Notes under the pieces: model-generated
The model's database searches: none
Told to the model about the DNA's origin: nothing
What the model saw: only the letters and a program-made list of their open reading frames with translations
Made by a program: the position numbers and the translations under genes
Shown: piece by piece, positions 9,535 to 18,168 of the stretch
How positions within the stretch are numbered: the stretch's first letter is position 1
How the letters are laid out: the number at the start of each line of letters is the position of its first letter
Assembly (NCBI GenBank): GCA_913050215.1
Contig: CAJXBG010000002.1
Span: 1-64,000 of the forward strand
DNA: 64,000 nucleotides
Source of the DNA: an uncultured Gammaproteobacteria bacterium
GTDB lineage: Bacteria; Pseudomonadota; Gammaproteobacteria; Pseudomonadales; Azotimanducaceae
Reading direction: 5' to 3'

Positions 9535-9681
9535 AAATTGTTATTAACTGTGGTCAGTTCAATTAAGATGAAGAAAGCTTGAAGAGGCGCGAAACCATCT
9601 GTTGAGAACGTCACTTCCCGAGCGGCATCTTGGAATCTTTTTCCAGCACCGTAAGCAAAATTAAGGGTACCAGGAGAATTT

Positions 9682-12090
9682 ATGCCCGTTTTAAAGAATA
9701 TACCGATCGTTACCTTACGCGACATGGTGGTCTATCCACATGGCGTACAACCGCTGTTCATTGGTACTGAAAAATCGATTCGCGCCCTTGATTATGCCCA
9801 GAAGAATGATAAGGGTAAGAAAGTCCTATTGGTCGCTAAACGGGACCCTGAAAACGAAGCCCCGGGTCCCGATGACCTGTTTGATTTCGGGACGGTAGCG
9901 ACAATTCTTCAATTGATTCGATTGCCAGACAAGACAGTCAAGATCCTCGTTGAAGGTGGTTCGCGGGCTGAAGTCCTGTCGATTTCGGATGGTGACGAAT
10001 TCTTTGTCAGCGAAGTCAATATCATCGAAGAAGAGCCAGTGAGTGCCGCTGAATCTGAAGCGCTCGTTCGCTCTCTAATGTCAGCATTTGATCAGTACGT
10101 TCAACTGAGCAAAAAAGTGCCTGCAGAAGTCATGACCTCACTCTCTAGTGTAGATGATCCCAGTCGTTTGGTTGATACCATTGCTGCACAAATGAGCTTG
10201 AAACTTGACGAGAAGCAAAAAATTCTTGAGATGTCCAATCTGAGCGAACGGATTGAACATATGATGAAGCTGCTCGAGAGTGAAATTGATTTGTTTAACG
10301 TAGAAAAACGGATTCGCGGCCGCGTTAAAAAACAGATGGAGAAAAGTCAGCGCGAGTACTACTTAAACGAACAGATGAAGGCCATTCAGAAAGAGCTGGG
10401 TGACCTAGAAGACGTGCCAAACGAAGTCGAGGACATTCAGAAACGGCTTGACGACTCTGGTATGCCGAAAGAGGCGAAGGACAAGACAGCTCAGGAACTC
10501 AATAAGCTGAAAATGATGTCACCGATGTCAGCTGAGGCAGCGGTTGTCAGAAGTTATATCGACTGGATGTTAAATACGCCTTGGAAGAAACGCTCAAGGG
10601 TTAGAACTGACATTCTGGAAGCCGAGTCAGTGCTAGAAGCTGATCACTTTGGTCTTGAAGAGGTCAAGGATCGCATACTTGAATATCTGGCGGTTCAGCG
10701 TCGTGTAAAAAAGATCAAGGGCCCGGTGCTTTGCCTGGTAGGTCCACCCGGCGTTGGTAAGACATCGTTGGGCGAGTCTATCGCGAGAGCAACTAATCGA
10801 AAGTTTGTACGAATGGCTCTCGGTGGTGTGCGGGATGAAGCAGAAATTCGAGGACACAGAAGAACTTACATTGGCTCAATGCCGGGAAAGATCATCCAGA
10901 AATTATCAAAATCTGGCGTCAAGAACCCTTTGTTTTTGCTGGATGAAATAGACAAGATGGGTCAGGATCATCGCGGTGACCCTGCCTCAGCTCTGTTAGA
11001 AGTGCTTGACCCGGAGCAAAACAACTCATTCAACGATCACTACATGGAAGTCGACTACGACCTCTCTGAGGTGATGTTTATCTGCACATCTAACTCGATG
11101 AACATACCTCCACCTCTGCTGGACCGAATGGAGATCATTCGCATTCCAGGATATACCGAGGACGAGAAGATGAATATCGCTTCCCGCTACCTGGTACCAA
11201 AGCAGACTAGTAACAATGGTTTGAAAGACGGCGAAGTTGAAATCGGAGAAGACACACTTAGAGATCTCATTAGGTACTACAGTCGCGAGGCTGGCGTCCG
11301 TGGGCTTGAGCGTGAGGTCGCAAGAATCTGTCGTAAGGTGGTTAAGAAAAAAGCCTTATCCGACAAAGGTGAAGTTCCGGACACTCTTGCTATCACTCCG
11401 GCAGATCTTGAGGATTACAGTGGTGTCCGAAAATTCAATTTCGGTAAAGCAGAAGAAAATGATCAGATTGGTCAAGTGACCGGTTTGGCTGTGACGAGTG
11501 TTGGCGGAGAATTGCTCACTATCGAGGCTATGGCGGTACCTGGAAAAGGTTCTACCATCAAGACCGGTTCACTGGGTGATGTCATGCAGGAATCAATTCA
11601 GGCGGCCTTAACTGTTGTCAGAAGTCGTGCGACGGTCTTGGGCATTCAAGGGGATTATTACGAGAAATATGATCTGCATGTACACATGCCCGAAGGCGCA
11701 ACACCCAAAGATGGCCCTAGCGCAGGTATTGGTCTTTGCACCGCGCTCGTGTCCGTACTCACGGGTATTCCAGCTCGATCAGATGTGGCAATGACTGGGG
11801 AGATAACATTACGCGGCCAGGTGTTGCCCATTGGTGGATTAAAAGACAAGTTGCTGGCTGCGCACCGGGGTGGCATCAAGACCGTTTTGATTCCGGATGA
11901 AAACAAGCGTGACTTGAAAGAAATTCCCGACAACATCAAAGGCGACTTAGATATACGCCCGGTAAAATGGATAGACGAAGTGTTGGAGGTAGCACTTCAA
12001 CGTATGCCCGAACCGCTAACTGAAGAAGAACTAAAAAAGCAAGAAAATAGAAAGGATTCCGAGCTAGACGGCAGAATTAGTGCACATTAG
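9682..12090 (+). CDS. lon: ATP-dependent Lon protease
   Basis: An 802-residue LonA protease degrading misfolded and regulatory proteins in the cytoplasm. The N-terminal substrate domain starts IPIVTLRDMVVYPHGVQPLF. The AAA+ module has Walker A GPPGVGKT at 354-361 and FLLDEIDKMG as Walker B. The protease domain shows catalytic Ser680 in DGPSAG and the Lys in the GGLKDKLLAAHRGG segment near 722, matching E. coli Ser679 and Lys722. ATG at 9682 follows CCAGGAGAA, a strong ribosome binding site. Upstream lies a sigma-32-like promoter. Confidence 0.98.
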   Translation: MPVLKNIPIVTLRDMVVYPHGVQPLFIGTEKSIRALDYAQKNDKGKKVLLVAKRDPENEAPGPDDLFDFGTVATILQLIRLPDKTVKILVEGGSRAEVLSISDGDEFFVSEVNIIEEEPVSAAESEALVRSLMSAFDQYVQLSKKVPAEVMTSLSSVDDPSRLVDTIAAQMSLKLDEKQKILEMSNLSERIEHMMKLLESEIDLFNVEKRIRGRVKKQMEKSQREYYLNEQMKAIQKELGDLEDVPNEVEDIQKRLDDSGMPKEAKDKTAQELNKLKMMSPMSAEAAVVRSYIDWMLNTPWKKRSRVRTDILEAESVLEADHFGLEEVKDRILEYLAVQRRVKKIKGPVLCLVGPPGVGKTSLGESIARATNRKFVRMALGGVRDEAEIRGHRRTYIGSMPGKIIQKLSKSGVKNPLFLLDEIDKMGQDHRGDPASALLEVLDPEQNNSFNDHYMEVDYDLSEVMFICTSNSMNIPPPLLDRMEIIRIPGYTEDEKMNIASRYLVPKQTSNNGLKDGEVEIGEDTLRDLIRYYSREAGVRGLEREVARICRKVVKKKALSDKGEVPDTLAITPADLEDYSGVRKFNFGKAEENDQIGQVTGLAVTSVGGELLTIEAMAVPGKGSTIKTGSLGDVMQESIQAALTVVRSRATVLGIQGDYYEKYDLHVHMPEGATPKDGPSAGIGLCTALVSVLTGIPARSDVAMTGEITLRGQVLPIGGLKDKLLAAHRGGIKTVLIPDENKRDLKEIPDNIKGDLDIRPVKWIDEVLEVALQRMPEPLTEEELKKQENRKDSELDGRISAH

Positions 12091-12100
12091 GAACTTTGTC

Positions 12101-12133
12101 TTGACAGCTATTTTGCCGAGTTGGTATAACTCG
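12101..12133 (+). promoter_or_regulatory. Strong sigma-70 promoter with overlapping dyad, ahead of hupB
   Basis: A perfect -35 TTGACA (12101-12106), an 18-base spacer, and TATAAC (12125-12130). The -10 is embedded in an inverted repeat, CGAGTT (12117-12122) and AACTCG (12128-12133), which could be an operator. It begins 11 bases after the lon stop. The predicted transcript would start near 12137 and run about 238 bases before the hupB start codon. That stretch contains an AT-rich hairpin (GATTAA and TTAATC) near 12210-12240. Confidence 0.7.
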
Positions 12134-12374
12134 AGTGTGGTTGTGGCTTTATGCAAAGCAGGCTTTCGCACTTCGTCTTGCCAAAGGCGTGTCGACGTTC
12201 GGAGAGCTTTGGATTAATAAAAATGCTTTTGATTTTAATCTTGGGCGTGCTGCGGTCATTGGCAGTTTGATAGAGTATTAACAGGTACCATAGTGTACAT
12301 TGTTTGGTTCTTAAAAATTTTTTATCGGTACTGGGATTTCCAATACTTGGTTTCTCAACACAAAGAGGTGCAGT

Positions 12375-12647
12375 GTGAATAAACAAGAATTAATAGAAAA
12401 CATAGCGGAGTCTGCCGATATTACTAAGGCAGCAGCGGGCCGGGCTCTTGACTCAATGATTGACTCAGTAACTGGTGCTCTGAAAGAAGGCGATTCTGTC
12501 GTCTTGGTAGGCTTCGGCACTTTTACAGTGAGAGATAGGGCGGCTCGAACCGGTCGAAATCCTCAAACTGGCGAAGAAATACAGATCGCTGCGGCTAAAG
12601 TACCTGCCTTTAAAGCGGGTAAAGCACTGAAGGATGCTGTTAACTAA
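12375..12647 (+). CDS. hupB: DNA-binding protein HU (beta-type)
   Basis: A 90-residue HU protein, a nucleoid-associated dimer that bends DNA. It begins [21 protein letters not shown], split here only for reading, and has the DNA-binding arm signature [18 protein letters not shown], then [16 protein letters not shown] at the end, which is diagnostic of HU. It starts with GTG at 12375, with AGAGGTG upstream. Position after lon is the usual hupB location. A strong promoter lies 245 bases upstream. Confidence 0.97.
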   Translation: MNKQELIENIAESADITKAAAGRALDSMIDSVTGALKEGDSVVLVGFGTFTVRDRAARTGRNPQTGEEIQIAAAKVPAFKAGKALKDAVN

Positions 12648-12899
12648 CAGGGTCTAACCCGATTTAGTCGCTTGGTTCCAAACGTCTCTTGGTTCCAGTC
12701 TACTTTAGAGTCGGTCATCTTCAATGCAGAGAGAAGGATGAGGCAATTATTTTGTCTTATGCTCATCGCAGGTTGAGATGGTCGCCTTGAGATTGTAGTC
12801 CTGAGATTCGATGGAACCGATTGCTCTCTGGTCTTGGCGCTTTACGTCCTTGGCTGCGGTTGTAATCGTACGAAAGGAAGGGCGGTTCAATCTTTCATG
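12648..12899. other. hupB-ppiD gap upstream of a terminator; possible 3' UTR or small RNA
   Basis: The 371-base gap between hupB and ppiD has no credible coding frame. GGGTCTAACCC sits just after the hupB stop but has no T-run. The only good terminator is about 250 bases further on, so this is either a long hupB 3' UTR or an unrecognised small RNA. No convincing promoter was found inside it. Confidence 0.35.
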
Positions 12900-12900
12900 A

Positions 12901-12929
12901 AATGGCGCATCTTGGATGCGCCATTTTTT
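12901..12929 (+). terminator. Rho-independent terminator between hupB and ppiD
   Basis: A 10-bp perfect stem, AATGGCGCAT (12901-12910) with ATGCGCCATT (12916-12925), a five-base loop and a run of six T (12924-12929). Confidence 0.9.
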
Positions 12930-13018
12930 GTGCGTTCCCTGAATTAGTGCCCGCATTTTCGATGTAGAATACACCACTTAGATTTAGACACCCGTTTATT
13001 GGAAGATTGAGGTAGTAA

Positions 13019-14905
13019 ATGTCCATCCAGAACATGCGTGACAAGTCCCAAGGACTGGTTGCGAAATTTATTGTTTTTATGATCATCATCGTATTCGCCC
13101 TTTTCGGTATGGGGTCTATCACGACATTTTTGGCGCCCGTGCCTAAAGTTGCTACGGTCAATGGTACTGATATTACTCAACAGGAAATGGAACTCGCGGT
13201 TGAAAGAAATAGGCGCATGATGCTAGCGCAAGAAGTATCGCTGGACGATATCGATGAAGATACGTTGCGCCAAAATGTGTTGCGAGATCTGATAAATCGA
13301 GCACTCTTAATTGATGCGGCCAAAGATCTCGGATTAGGTTTTAGTGATGCAGCGCTCGATGATGAAATACGCGCCACACCCGCATTTCAGTTAGACGGTG
13401 TTTTTGATCCGGGACAATTTCAATTAGTTATTGGTAGCGCCGGTTTTTCACCGGTTTTATACCGTCAGGAAATGAGAAGGGACAAGACCTTCCAGCAATT
13501 GAGTGCAGCGATTAGCGCGACGGCTTTTTATACGGAAGATGAGGTGCTTAAATCGAGTAGCCTTGCTCAACAGACAAGAGATATCGCATATTTGAGGATC
13601 GACACAGAAACGTTGATTGACGAAATAGAAGTTAGTGAAGACGATGTTGAGTTGTACTATAACGCCAACACTAATCTGTATATGACGGAAGAAAGTGTCG
13701 AATTAAGTTTTGTTGAACTCAAGAGAGCCGACCTGTTAGGCGAGATTGATGTTTCAGAAGACGATTTGTTGATTTTCTATGAGGAAACTAAGGAAATCTA
13801 TGCCGAAGACGAGCGTCGACAATTGGCGCATATTCTCTTTGAAGTCAATGATGAAGTGAGTCAGGAAGAAGCGCTGGTTAATATTCAAGATGTTTATGAA
13901 AAACTCAAGTCGGGTGACAATTTTTCTGAACTTGCAAAGCAATACTCTCAGGATCCGGGTTCCGCGGAAGTGGGCGGTGATCTAGGTTATAACGCAGCCG
14001 ATACTTTTGTGCCTGAGTTCGAGGAAGCCGCAAATAATCTTGAATTGAATCAATTTTCAGCGCCTGTTCTAACAGAGTTTGGCTACCACCTCATTAAATT
14101 GTTAGACGTGGAAGCTGCACAGACACCAGAATTTTTCGCGATAAGAGAGAGATTAGAAAAGTCTTACCGTGAAGCAGAAGCTGAAGAGGTGTTCGTCAAT
14201 CGTTCGGCTCGACTGAGCGAGTTGGCTTATGAAAGCGATGATCTTTTTGAGCTTTCCGAAGAACTCGGATTGGAAATCAAACAGACGGGTAAAGTAAATC
14301 GTTCTACAAATGACGGCATCGCGGCGAATACCCGGGTGTTGGATGCTGCATTCAGTTCGGATGTGCTGTTGGATCGCGTTAACAGCGACTTGATTGAAAT
14401 TGATCCGAACCATCATGTTGTTGTTCGAGTCGAAGAACATCAACCGCGCGAGGTACGTCCTTTAGTCGAAGTGTCTGCAGATATTCAGAATGCTTTGACC
14501 AGCGAGAAAGCGGCCCAGTTGGCGAGAGAGCAGAGTGTAGAAATTGTCGATTTGCTAAATACCGGGTCTATTACCAGGTTTGTCGCCGACAAGTTCGGTT
14601 TGAAGTGGGAGGTTGTTGGTGAGGCAGGGCGTAATCAACTAGGACTTGACCGCGAAATTGTCACAGAAGCGTTTAGCCTAGCCAGACCAGTTGAAGGCAG
14701 TAAGACGATAGGTAGTGCAATTTTGCCTGACGGTGATGCTGTTGTGCTTAGTGTTACGAATGTGACTAACAAATCCGAAACCGGGATGGCCGAGACAGAA
14801 CTAACGAGTCTTGCAAGAGTGCTTGCTGTTCAGCAGGGTACTCACGACTATTTTGAATTTCGTGAAACGTTGGGTGAAGATGGTGCTATCGATAGAGTGA
14901 ATTAG
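13019..14905 (+). CDS. ppiD: Periplasmic folding factor PpiD (SurA N-terminal/parvulin-type)
   Basis: A 628-residue inner-membrane-anchored periplasmic chaperone. One transmembrane helix lies near residues 14-36 (KFIVFMIIIVFALFGMGS). A SurA-like helical domain follows (VATVNGTDITQQEMELAVE). The parvulin-type domain is near 265-365, with AHILFEV, FSELAKQYSQDPGSAEVGG and FGYHLIKL. It follows hupB as in most gammaproteobacteria. The protein starts with MSIQNMRDKSQG, a typical PpiD start, supporting the ATG at 13019 preceded by TTGAGGTAGTAA. Confidence 0.96.
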   Translation: MSIQNMRDKSQGLVAKFIVFMIIIVFALFGMGSITTFLAPVPKVATVNGTDITQQEMELAVERNRRMMLAQEVSLDDIDEDTLRQNVLRDLINRALLIDAAKDLGLGFSDAALDDEIRATPAFQLDGVFDPGQFQLVIGSAGFSPVLYRQEMRRDKTFQQLSAAISATAFYTEDEVLKSSSLAQQTRDIAYLRIDTETLIDEIEVSEDDVELYYNANTNLYMTEESVELSFVELKRADLLGEIDVSEDDLLIFYEETKEIYAEDERRQLAHILFEVNDEVSQEEALVNIQDVYEKLKSGDNFSELAKQYSQDPGSAEVGGDLGYNAADTFVPEFEEAANNLELNQFSAPVLTEFGYHLIKLLDVEAAQTPEFFAIRERLEKSYREAEAEEVFVNRSARLSELAYESDDLFELSEELGLEIKQTGKVNRSTNDGIAANTRVLDAAFSSDVLLDRVNSDLIEIDPNHHVVVRVEEHQPREVRPLVEVSADIQNALTSEKAAQLAREQSVEIVDLLNTGSITRFVADKFGLKWEVVGEAGRNQLGLDREIVTEAFSLARPVEGSKTIGSAILPDGDAVVLSVTNVTNKSETGMAETELTSLARVLAVQQGTHDYFEFRETLGEDGAIDRVN

Positions 14906-15020
14906 CGATTGCAGTTCAAAACTAATCAAGCATTCGATGCTACATTGTGATGCTAGGTGAATTTTTACGAACTCCAGCGCGATTCAGTTATCGTCTAACC
15001 TTACTTGCTTACAGCTAGCT

Positions 15021-16805
15021 CTATTCGGTTTGGGTGACGTCTACGTAAAGCGTCACTCGATCGCCGGGTTGGATATACTTTTTATTACCGAGTTTCGCGT
15101 TCCACTTCTTAACACTGCCGACAGAAAGATTAAATTTGTTTGCGATCATTGCTAGAGATTCTCCTTTCCGCACGCGATAGTTGACCTTCCGGATAACTTC
15201 TTTACGGCTCGGTGTGCTGGCCAGGGCAAGGGTGGCCGTGTCTTCGCGCTTACCGAATATCAGCAGTTCTTTACCAGGTCTAAGAATGTCGGTGGGAGCC
15301 ATGCCATTCCATTTGGCGAGTGAACGTGTTCCCACAGAAAATTTACGTGACAAATCCCAAAAAGTATCACCAGGCAATACCGTGTAGCGGATCGCGTCTG
15401 TGCCTAATTGGTTTGCCACGGAGTTTTGTTTATTTGACAGCCGTGAAGTATCACTGAGTTGATAAGTATTACTTGCAGCACTCGCGACAGGAATCATCAA
15501 TGACTGGCCAGTTACGATGAGGTTACTTCGGATATTGTTTGCATTGCGAATGGCAGTAATTGTTGTGTGATAGTGGTCAGCGATTACACTGAGGCTCTCG
15601 CCTGATTTTATCTTGTGTCGAGTCCAAGAAAGACGCTCGCTCTCGGAAAGATTTACCAGATTTAGCTTCAAAGTCTCTGCGTGGTCGACAGGTACTAGAA
15701 TTTCATGTGGACCTTCCGGATGGGTGGACCATTTATTAAATGCTGGGTTGAGCAGGTAGAGCTCCTCAATACTGATTTCAGCGGCTTCTGCGGCCTTACT
15801 CAAGTCCATTTGTGAGCCGATATCTACGGCTTCCCAATACGGTTTGTTCGAGAGAGGTTTAAGTTTTACGCCATATTTTTCTGGTTCCATAACAATAGCG
15901 CTGATTGCCAGTAACCGGGGAACATATGCGCTGGTCTCTCTGAATAATTTCAGAGAAAAGAAGTCGATCGGTTTTCCGGCTTTTTTGTTCTTCCTGATGG
16001 AACGTTTAACATTGCCCTCACCTGAATTGTAGGAAGCCAAAGCAAGGTACCAATCTTCGTCAAGGTTCCTGTGAAGCGTTTCTAAGTAATTGAGGGCTCC
16101 CCGGGTCGCGAGGCGAATATCTCGTCTGCCGTCATGCCAATAGTCAACTTGGAGTCCGTACATTCGTCCCGTTGCCGGGATAAACTGCCACAAGCCTGAG
16201 GCTCGACCGTGGGAGTAGGCAAATGGGTCGTAAGCACTCTCGACAATCGGAAGCAGAGCCAGTTCCATGGGCATGCCTCGTTGTTCAATCTCTTCAACAA
16301 TATAATGCAGGTATCGTGATGCTCGATCGGTAACACGATCTAGGTAAGCTGGGTGTCTGCTATACCAGTTGATTTCAGCCTGCACTCTCCGTTGGTCAAG
16401 GTGGTGCTCAAGGCTAAGACCACTGCGTACCCGAGCCCAGAGATTGAGTTGATCGGCTTTTAAGTCTTCTGCCGGTATGATTTCATTGATGGCGTCTTCA
16501 GTGTCCTGAGAAATCACGTTTGATGGAACACCAACACTATCTATGCTGGCGGGTATCGTGACTTTTTCTTTGAGTGCTGCGGCCTCATCTGATGGTGAGG
16601 GGTGCTGTTCCTCTACAGCTAACATAACTTGATCAGCACTCGAAAGATTCTCATAAGAAACCGTTTCATCCGTTGCCTGATCAGCCTCTGTACCGACGCC
16701 TTCAGCGTTTTTAGATTGACTGAGAAATGACTCGGGAATTATTGTCTGGCAACCACCTAAAGTAACAATCAGCGCGAGGATAGTGCTAAGATTCTTGGTG
16801 CTCAT
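15021..16805 (-). CDS. mltD: Membrane-bound lytic murein transglycosylase D with three LysM domains
   Basis: A 594-residue peptidoglycan-cleaving lipoprotein. The lipobox LGGC puts the lipidated Cys at residue 19. The family 1 lytic transglycosylase domain has the catalytic Glu189 in PIVESAYDPFAYSHG, then ASGLWQFIPATGRMYG and ALASYNSGEGNV. Three LysM peptidoglycan-binding repeats lie at about 397-439, 474-516 and 543-588. A low-complexity linker (about 30-115) separates the lipid anchor from the enzyme. It is divergent from the YafS-like gene at 16934; in E. coli gloB lies between these two genes, but it is absent here. Confidence 0.95.
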   Translation of the reverse strand: MSTKNLSTILALIVTLGGCQTIIPESFLSQSKNAEGVGTEADQATDETVSYENLSSADQVMLAVEEQHPSPSDEAAALKEKVTIPASIDSVGVPSNVISQDTEDAINEIIPAEDLKADQLNLWARVRSGLSLEHHLDQRRVQAEINWYSRHPAYLDRVTDRASRYLHYIVEEIEQRGMPMELALLPIVESAYDPFAYSHGRASGLWQFIPATGRMYGLQVDYWHDGRRDIRLATRGALNYLETLHRNLDEDWYLALASYNSGEGNVKRSIRKNKKAGKPIDFFSLKLFRETSAYVPRLLAISAIVMEPEKYGVKLKPLSNKPYWEAVDIGSQMDLSKAAEAAEISIEELYLLNPAFNKWSTHPEGPHEILVPVDHAETLKLNLVNLSESERLSWTRHKIKSGESLSVIADHYHTTITAIRNANNIRSNLIVTGQSLMIPVASAASNTYQLSDTSRLSNKQNSVANQLGTDAIRYTVLPGDTFWDLSRKFSVGTRSLAKWNGMAPTDILRPGKELLIFGKREDTATLALASTPSRKEVIRKVNYRVRKGESLAMIANKFNLSVGSVKKWNAKLGNKKYIQPGDRVTLYVDVTQTE

Positions 16806-16831
16806 TGTAAATAGCTCAGCAGGTTTGTGTT

Positions 16832-16866
16832 TTACGATACAAGTGCGTTAAGTCGCGGAGTATAAT
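16832..16866. promoter_or_regulatory. Candidate divergent promoter region, mltD / methyltransferase
   Basis: A perfect TATAAT at 16861-16866 reads towards the methyltransferase with no good -35. The same bases read on the minus strand as TATACT towards mltD, with TTAGCA 18 bases upstream. Overlapping -10 boxes would make the two genes compete. Confidence 0.25.
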
Positions 16867-16933
16867 CTGATCACCCGGGGACTGCTAACCTGAATCGATG
16901 GGTGGATCGCTCACTTTGTGAGAGGCTAATATT

Positions 16934-17734
16934 ATGAAGTCAGAATCAGGAAGATACCACTTGGAACAGAACGAACTGATTGAGGCGTTACGGGAGTGGT
17001 TTCAGAGCCCTTTGGGCGAGCAGGTTAGCGAAACTCAGAATGCGATTCTAGAACAGCTTTTACCCGGTTATTTTGGCTATCACTTGCTGCAAATGAGCAT
17101 ACAGTCCGGTGTGCTTTACGAGTCAAGTCCAATCAGACATAAATTCAAGCTTGATATTCATCCTGCTGATTCAGCCTATTGCGCCGCTTCCCCGGCGGCA
17201 CTGCCATTCGCGAATGATTCTGTCGATGTCGTGCTTATGCATCATCTGCTCGAATATTCTAATAACCCTCAGCAATTACTCAGGGAGGTATCAAGAGTGT
17301 CCTTGCCGATGGGACACGTGGTAATTGTCGGTTTCAATCCCCACAGCCTCTGGGGACTTTGTAAGCCCCTAGGTCGCCTGAGGAAGCATCCTCTCTGGTC
17401 AGGGAATTTTATCCGTCCCGGAAGGGTGATGGATTGGCTAAACCTGCTTAATTTTAAAATTGATCGGGCGCAGTATTGTACTTACGGGTTACCCGTTGTG
17501 GGTTATAGCGGTCAGAAAGCCGATTATTCCAATGGATTGAGTCGGAACGCTAATCTACCGTTCGGAGCGGTTTATGTGATCGTCGCAAGAAAACAGGTTG
17601 GTACACTCACACCCATCAAGCCTGTATGGAAAACGCAAACATCCTTCGGTCGGCTAGCGGCCGTTCGCCCCTTGGCGGGTAGAAATGCTTCCCCGCGAAC
17701 AATTCGCGTCATCCCCCCCGAGAGCAAAAACTAA
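16934..17734 (+). CDS. YafS-like class I SAM-dependent methyltransferase
   Basis: A 266-residue protein resembling the methyltransferase encoded next to rnhA in many gammaproteobacteria (YafS in E. coli). The recognisable part is AALPFANDSVDVVLMHHLLEYSNNPQQLLREV in short: LPFANDSVDVV followed by HHLLEYS, a typical motif of the Methyltransf_11 group, then HVVIVGFNPHSLWGL. The classical glycine-rich SAM loop is not evident at the N-terminus, as seems usual for this family. Substrate unknown. The basic, Pro/Arg-rich C-terminus (last 40 residues) looks disordered. It is followed 26 bases later by the decayed rnhA. Confidence 0.8.
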   Translation: MKSESGRYHLEQNELIEALREWFQSPLGEQVSETQNAILEQLLPGYFGYHLLQMSIQSGVLYESSPIRHKFKLDIHPADSAYCAASPAALPFANDSVDVVLMHHLLEYSNNPQQLLREVSRVSLPMGHVVIVGFNPHSLWGLCKPLGRLRKHPLWSGNFIRPGRVMDWLNLLNFKIDRAQYCTYGLPVVGYSGQKADYSNGLSRNANLPFGAVYVIVARKQVGTLTPIKPVWKTQTSFGRLAAVRPLAGRNASPRTIRVIPPESKN

Positions 17735-17760
17735 TTCCTGTATGACGCAATGAGGCGAAG

Positions 17761-18159
17761 ATGAGTACGGTTCCAATTTCTACGGATGGTGCATGCAGAG
17801 GAAACTGCACGCGAGAAAAAGAACTCTGGGGCGAAGATCATAGCACCACTAACAAGCGAATGGAGCGGATGGCTGCGAGCAAGGGGCTTGAACTATTGAA
17901 ACGGCAAGGCCGGGTTGAGCTAACTACCAATTTTCAATACGTCCGCAAGGGAATTACTGAGTGGAAAAAAATCTGGAAGGCGCGTGGTTGTAAAACGGCG
18001 AACAAGAAACCCGCCATGAATCACGATCTCCGGCGACGTCTCGAGCGGCTAGCAGGTCAACACGCAGTGAGTTGGCACTGGGTAAAAGATCACAGTGGTC
18101 ACAGGGAAAACGACATTGCAGAAACCCTCGCCAATCGAGGTATTGATGAACTTAATTAG
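17761..18159 (+). pseudogene. rnhA: Degenerate ribonuclease HI, 12-residue deletion and lost catalytic residues
   Basis: An open 132-codon frame clearly derived from rnhA (usual length about 150-155) but damaged. Retained: Asp9 (E. coli Asp10) in STDGACRGN, Glu35 (Glu48) in RMERMAA, YVRKGITEW, and His111 (His124). Lost: Asp70 is Asn57 (TTNFQY instead of TTDSQY) and Asp134 is Glu121. The spacing between the first Asp and the Glu is 26 instead of 38, so 12 residues covering the glycine-rich PGPGG turn and the first strands are gone. RGWKTA has become RGCKTA. It sits in the normal slot before dnaQ, 9 bases apart. RNase HI cleaves RNA in RNA-DNA hybrids; this version is probably inactive. It might still be translated. 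Confidence 0.8.
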
Positions 18160-18168
18160 GATAATCTT

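Noticed and set aside
9578-9600. CTTGAAG followed by ACCATCT as a second sigma-32 site before lon
   Set aside because: The spacer is only about 9 bases; sigma-32 promoters need 13-15. The site at 9509-9534 fits better.
12747-13180. Several minus-strand frames in the hupB-ppiD gap
   Set aside because: They overlap each other, the terminator and the ppiD start, and show no family motif.
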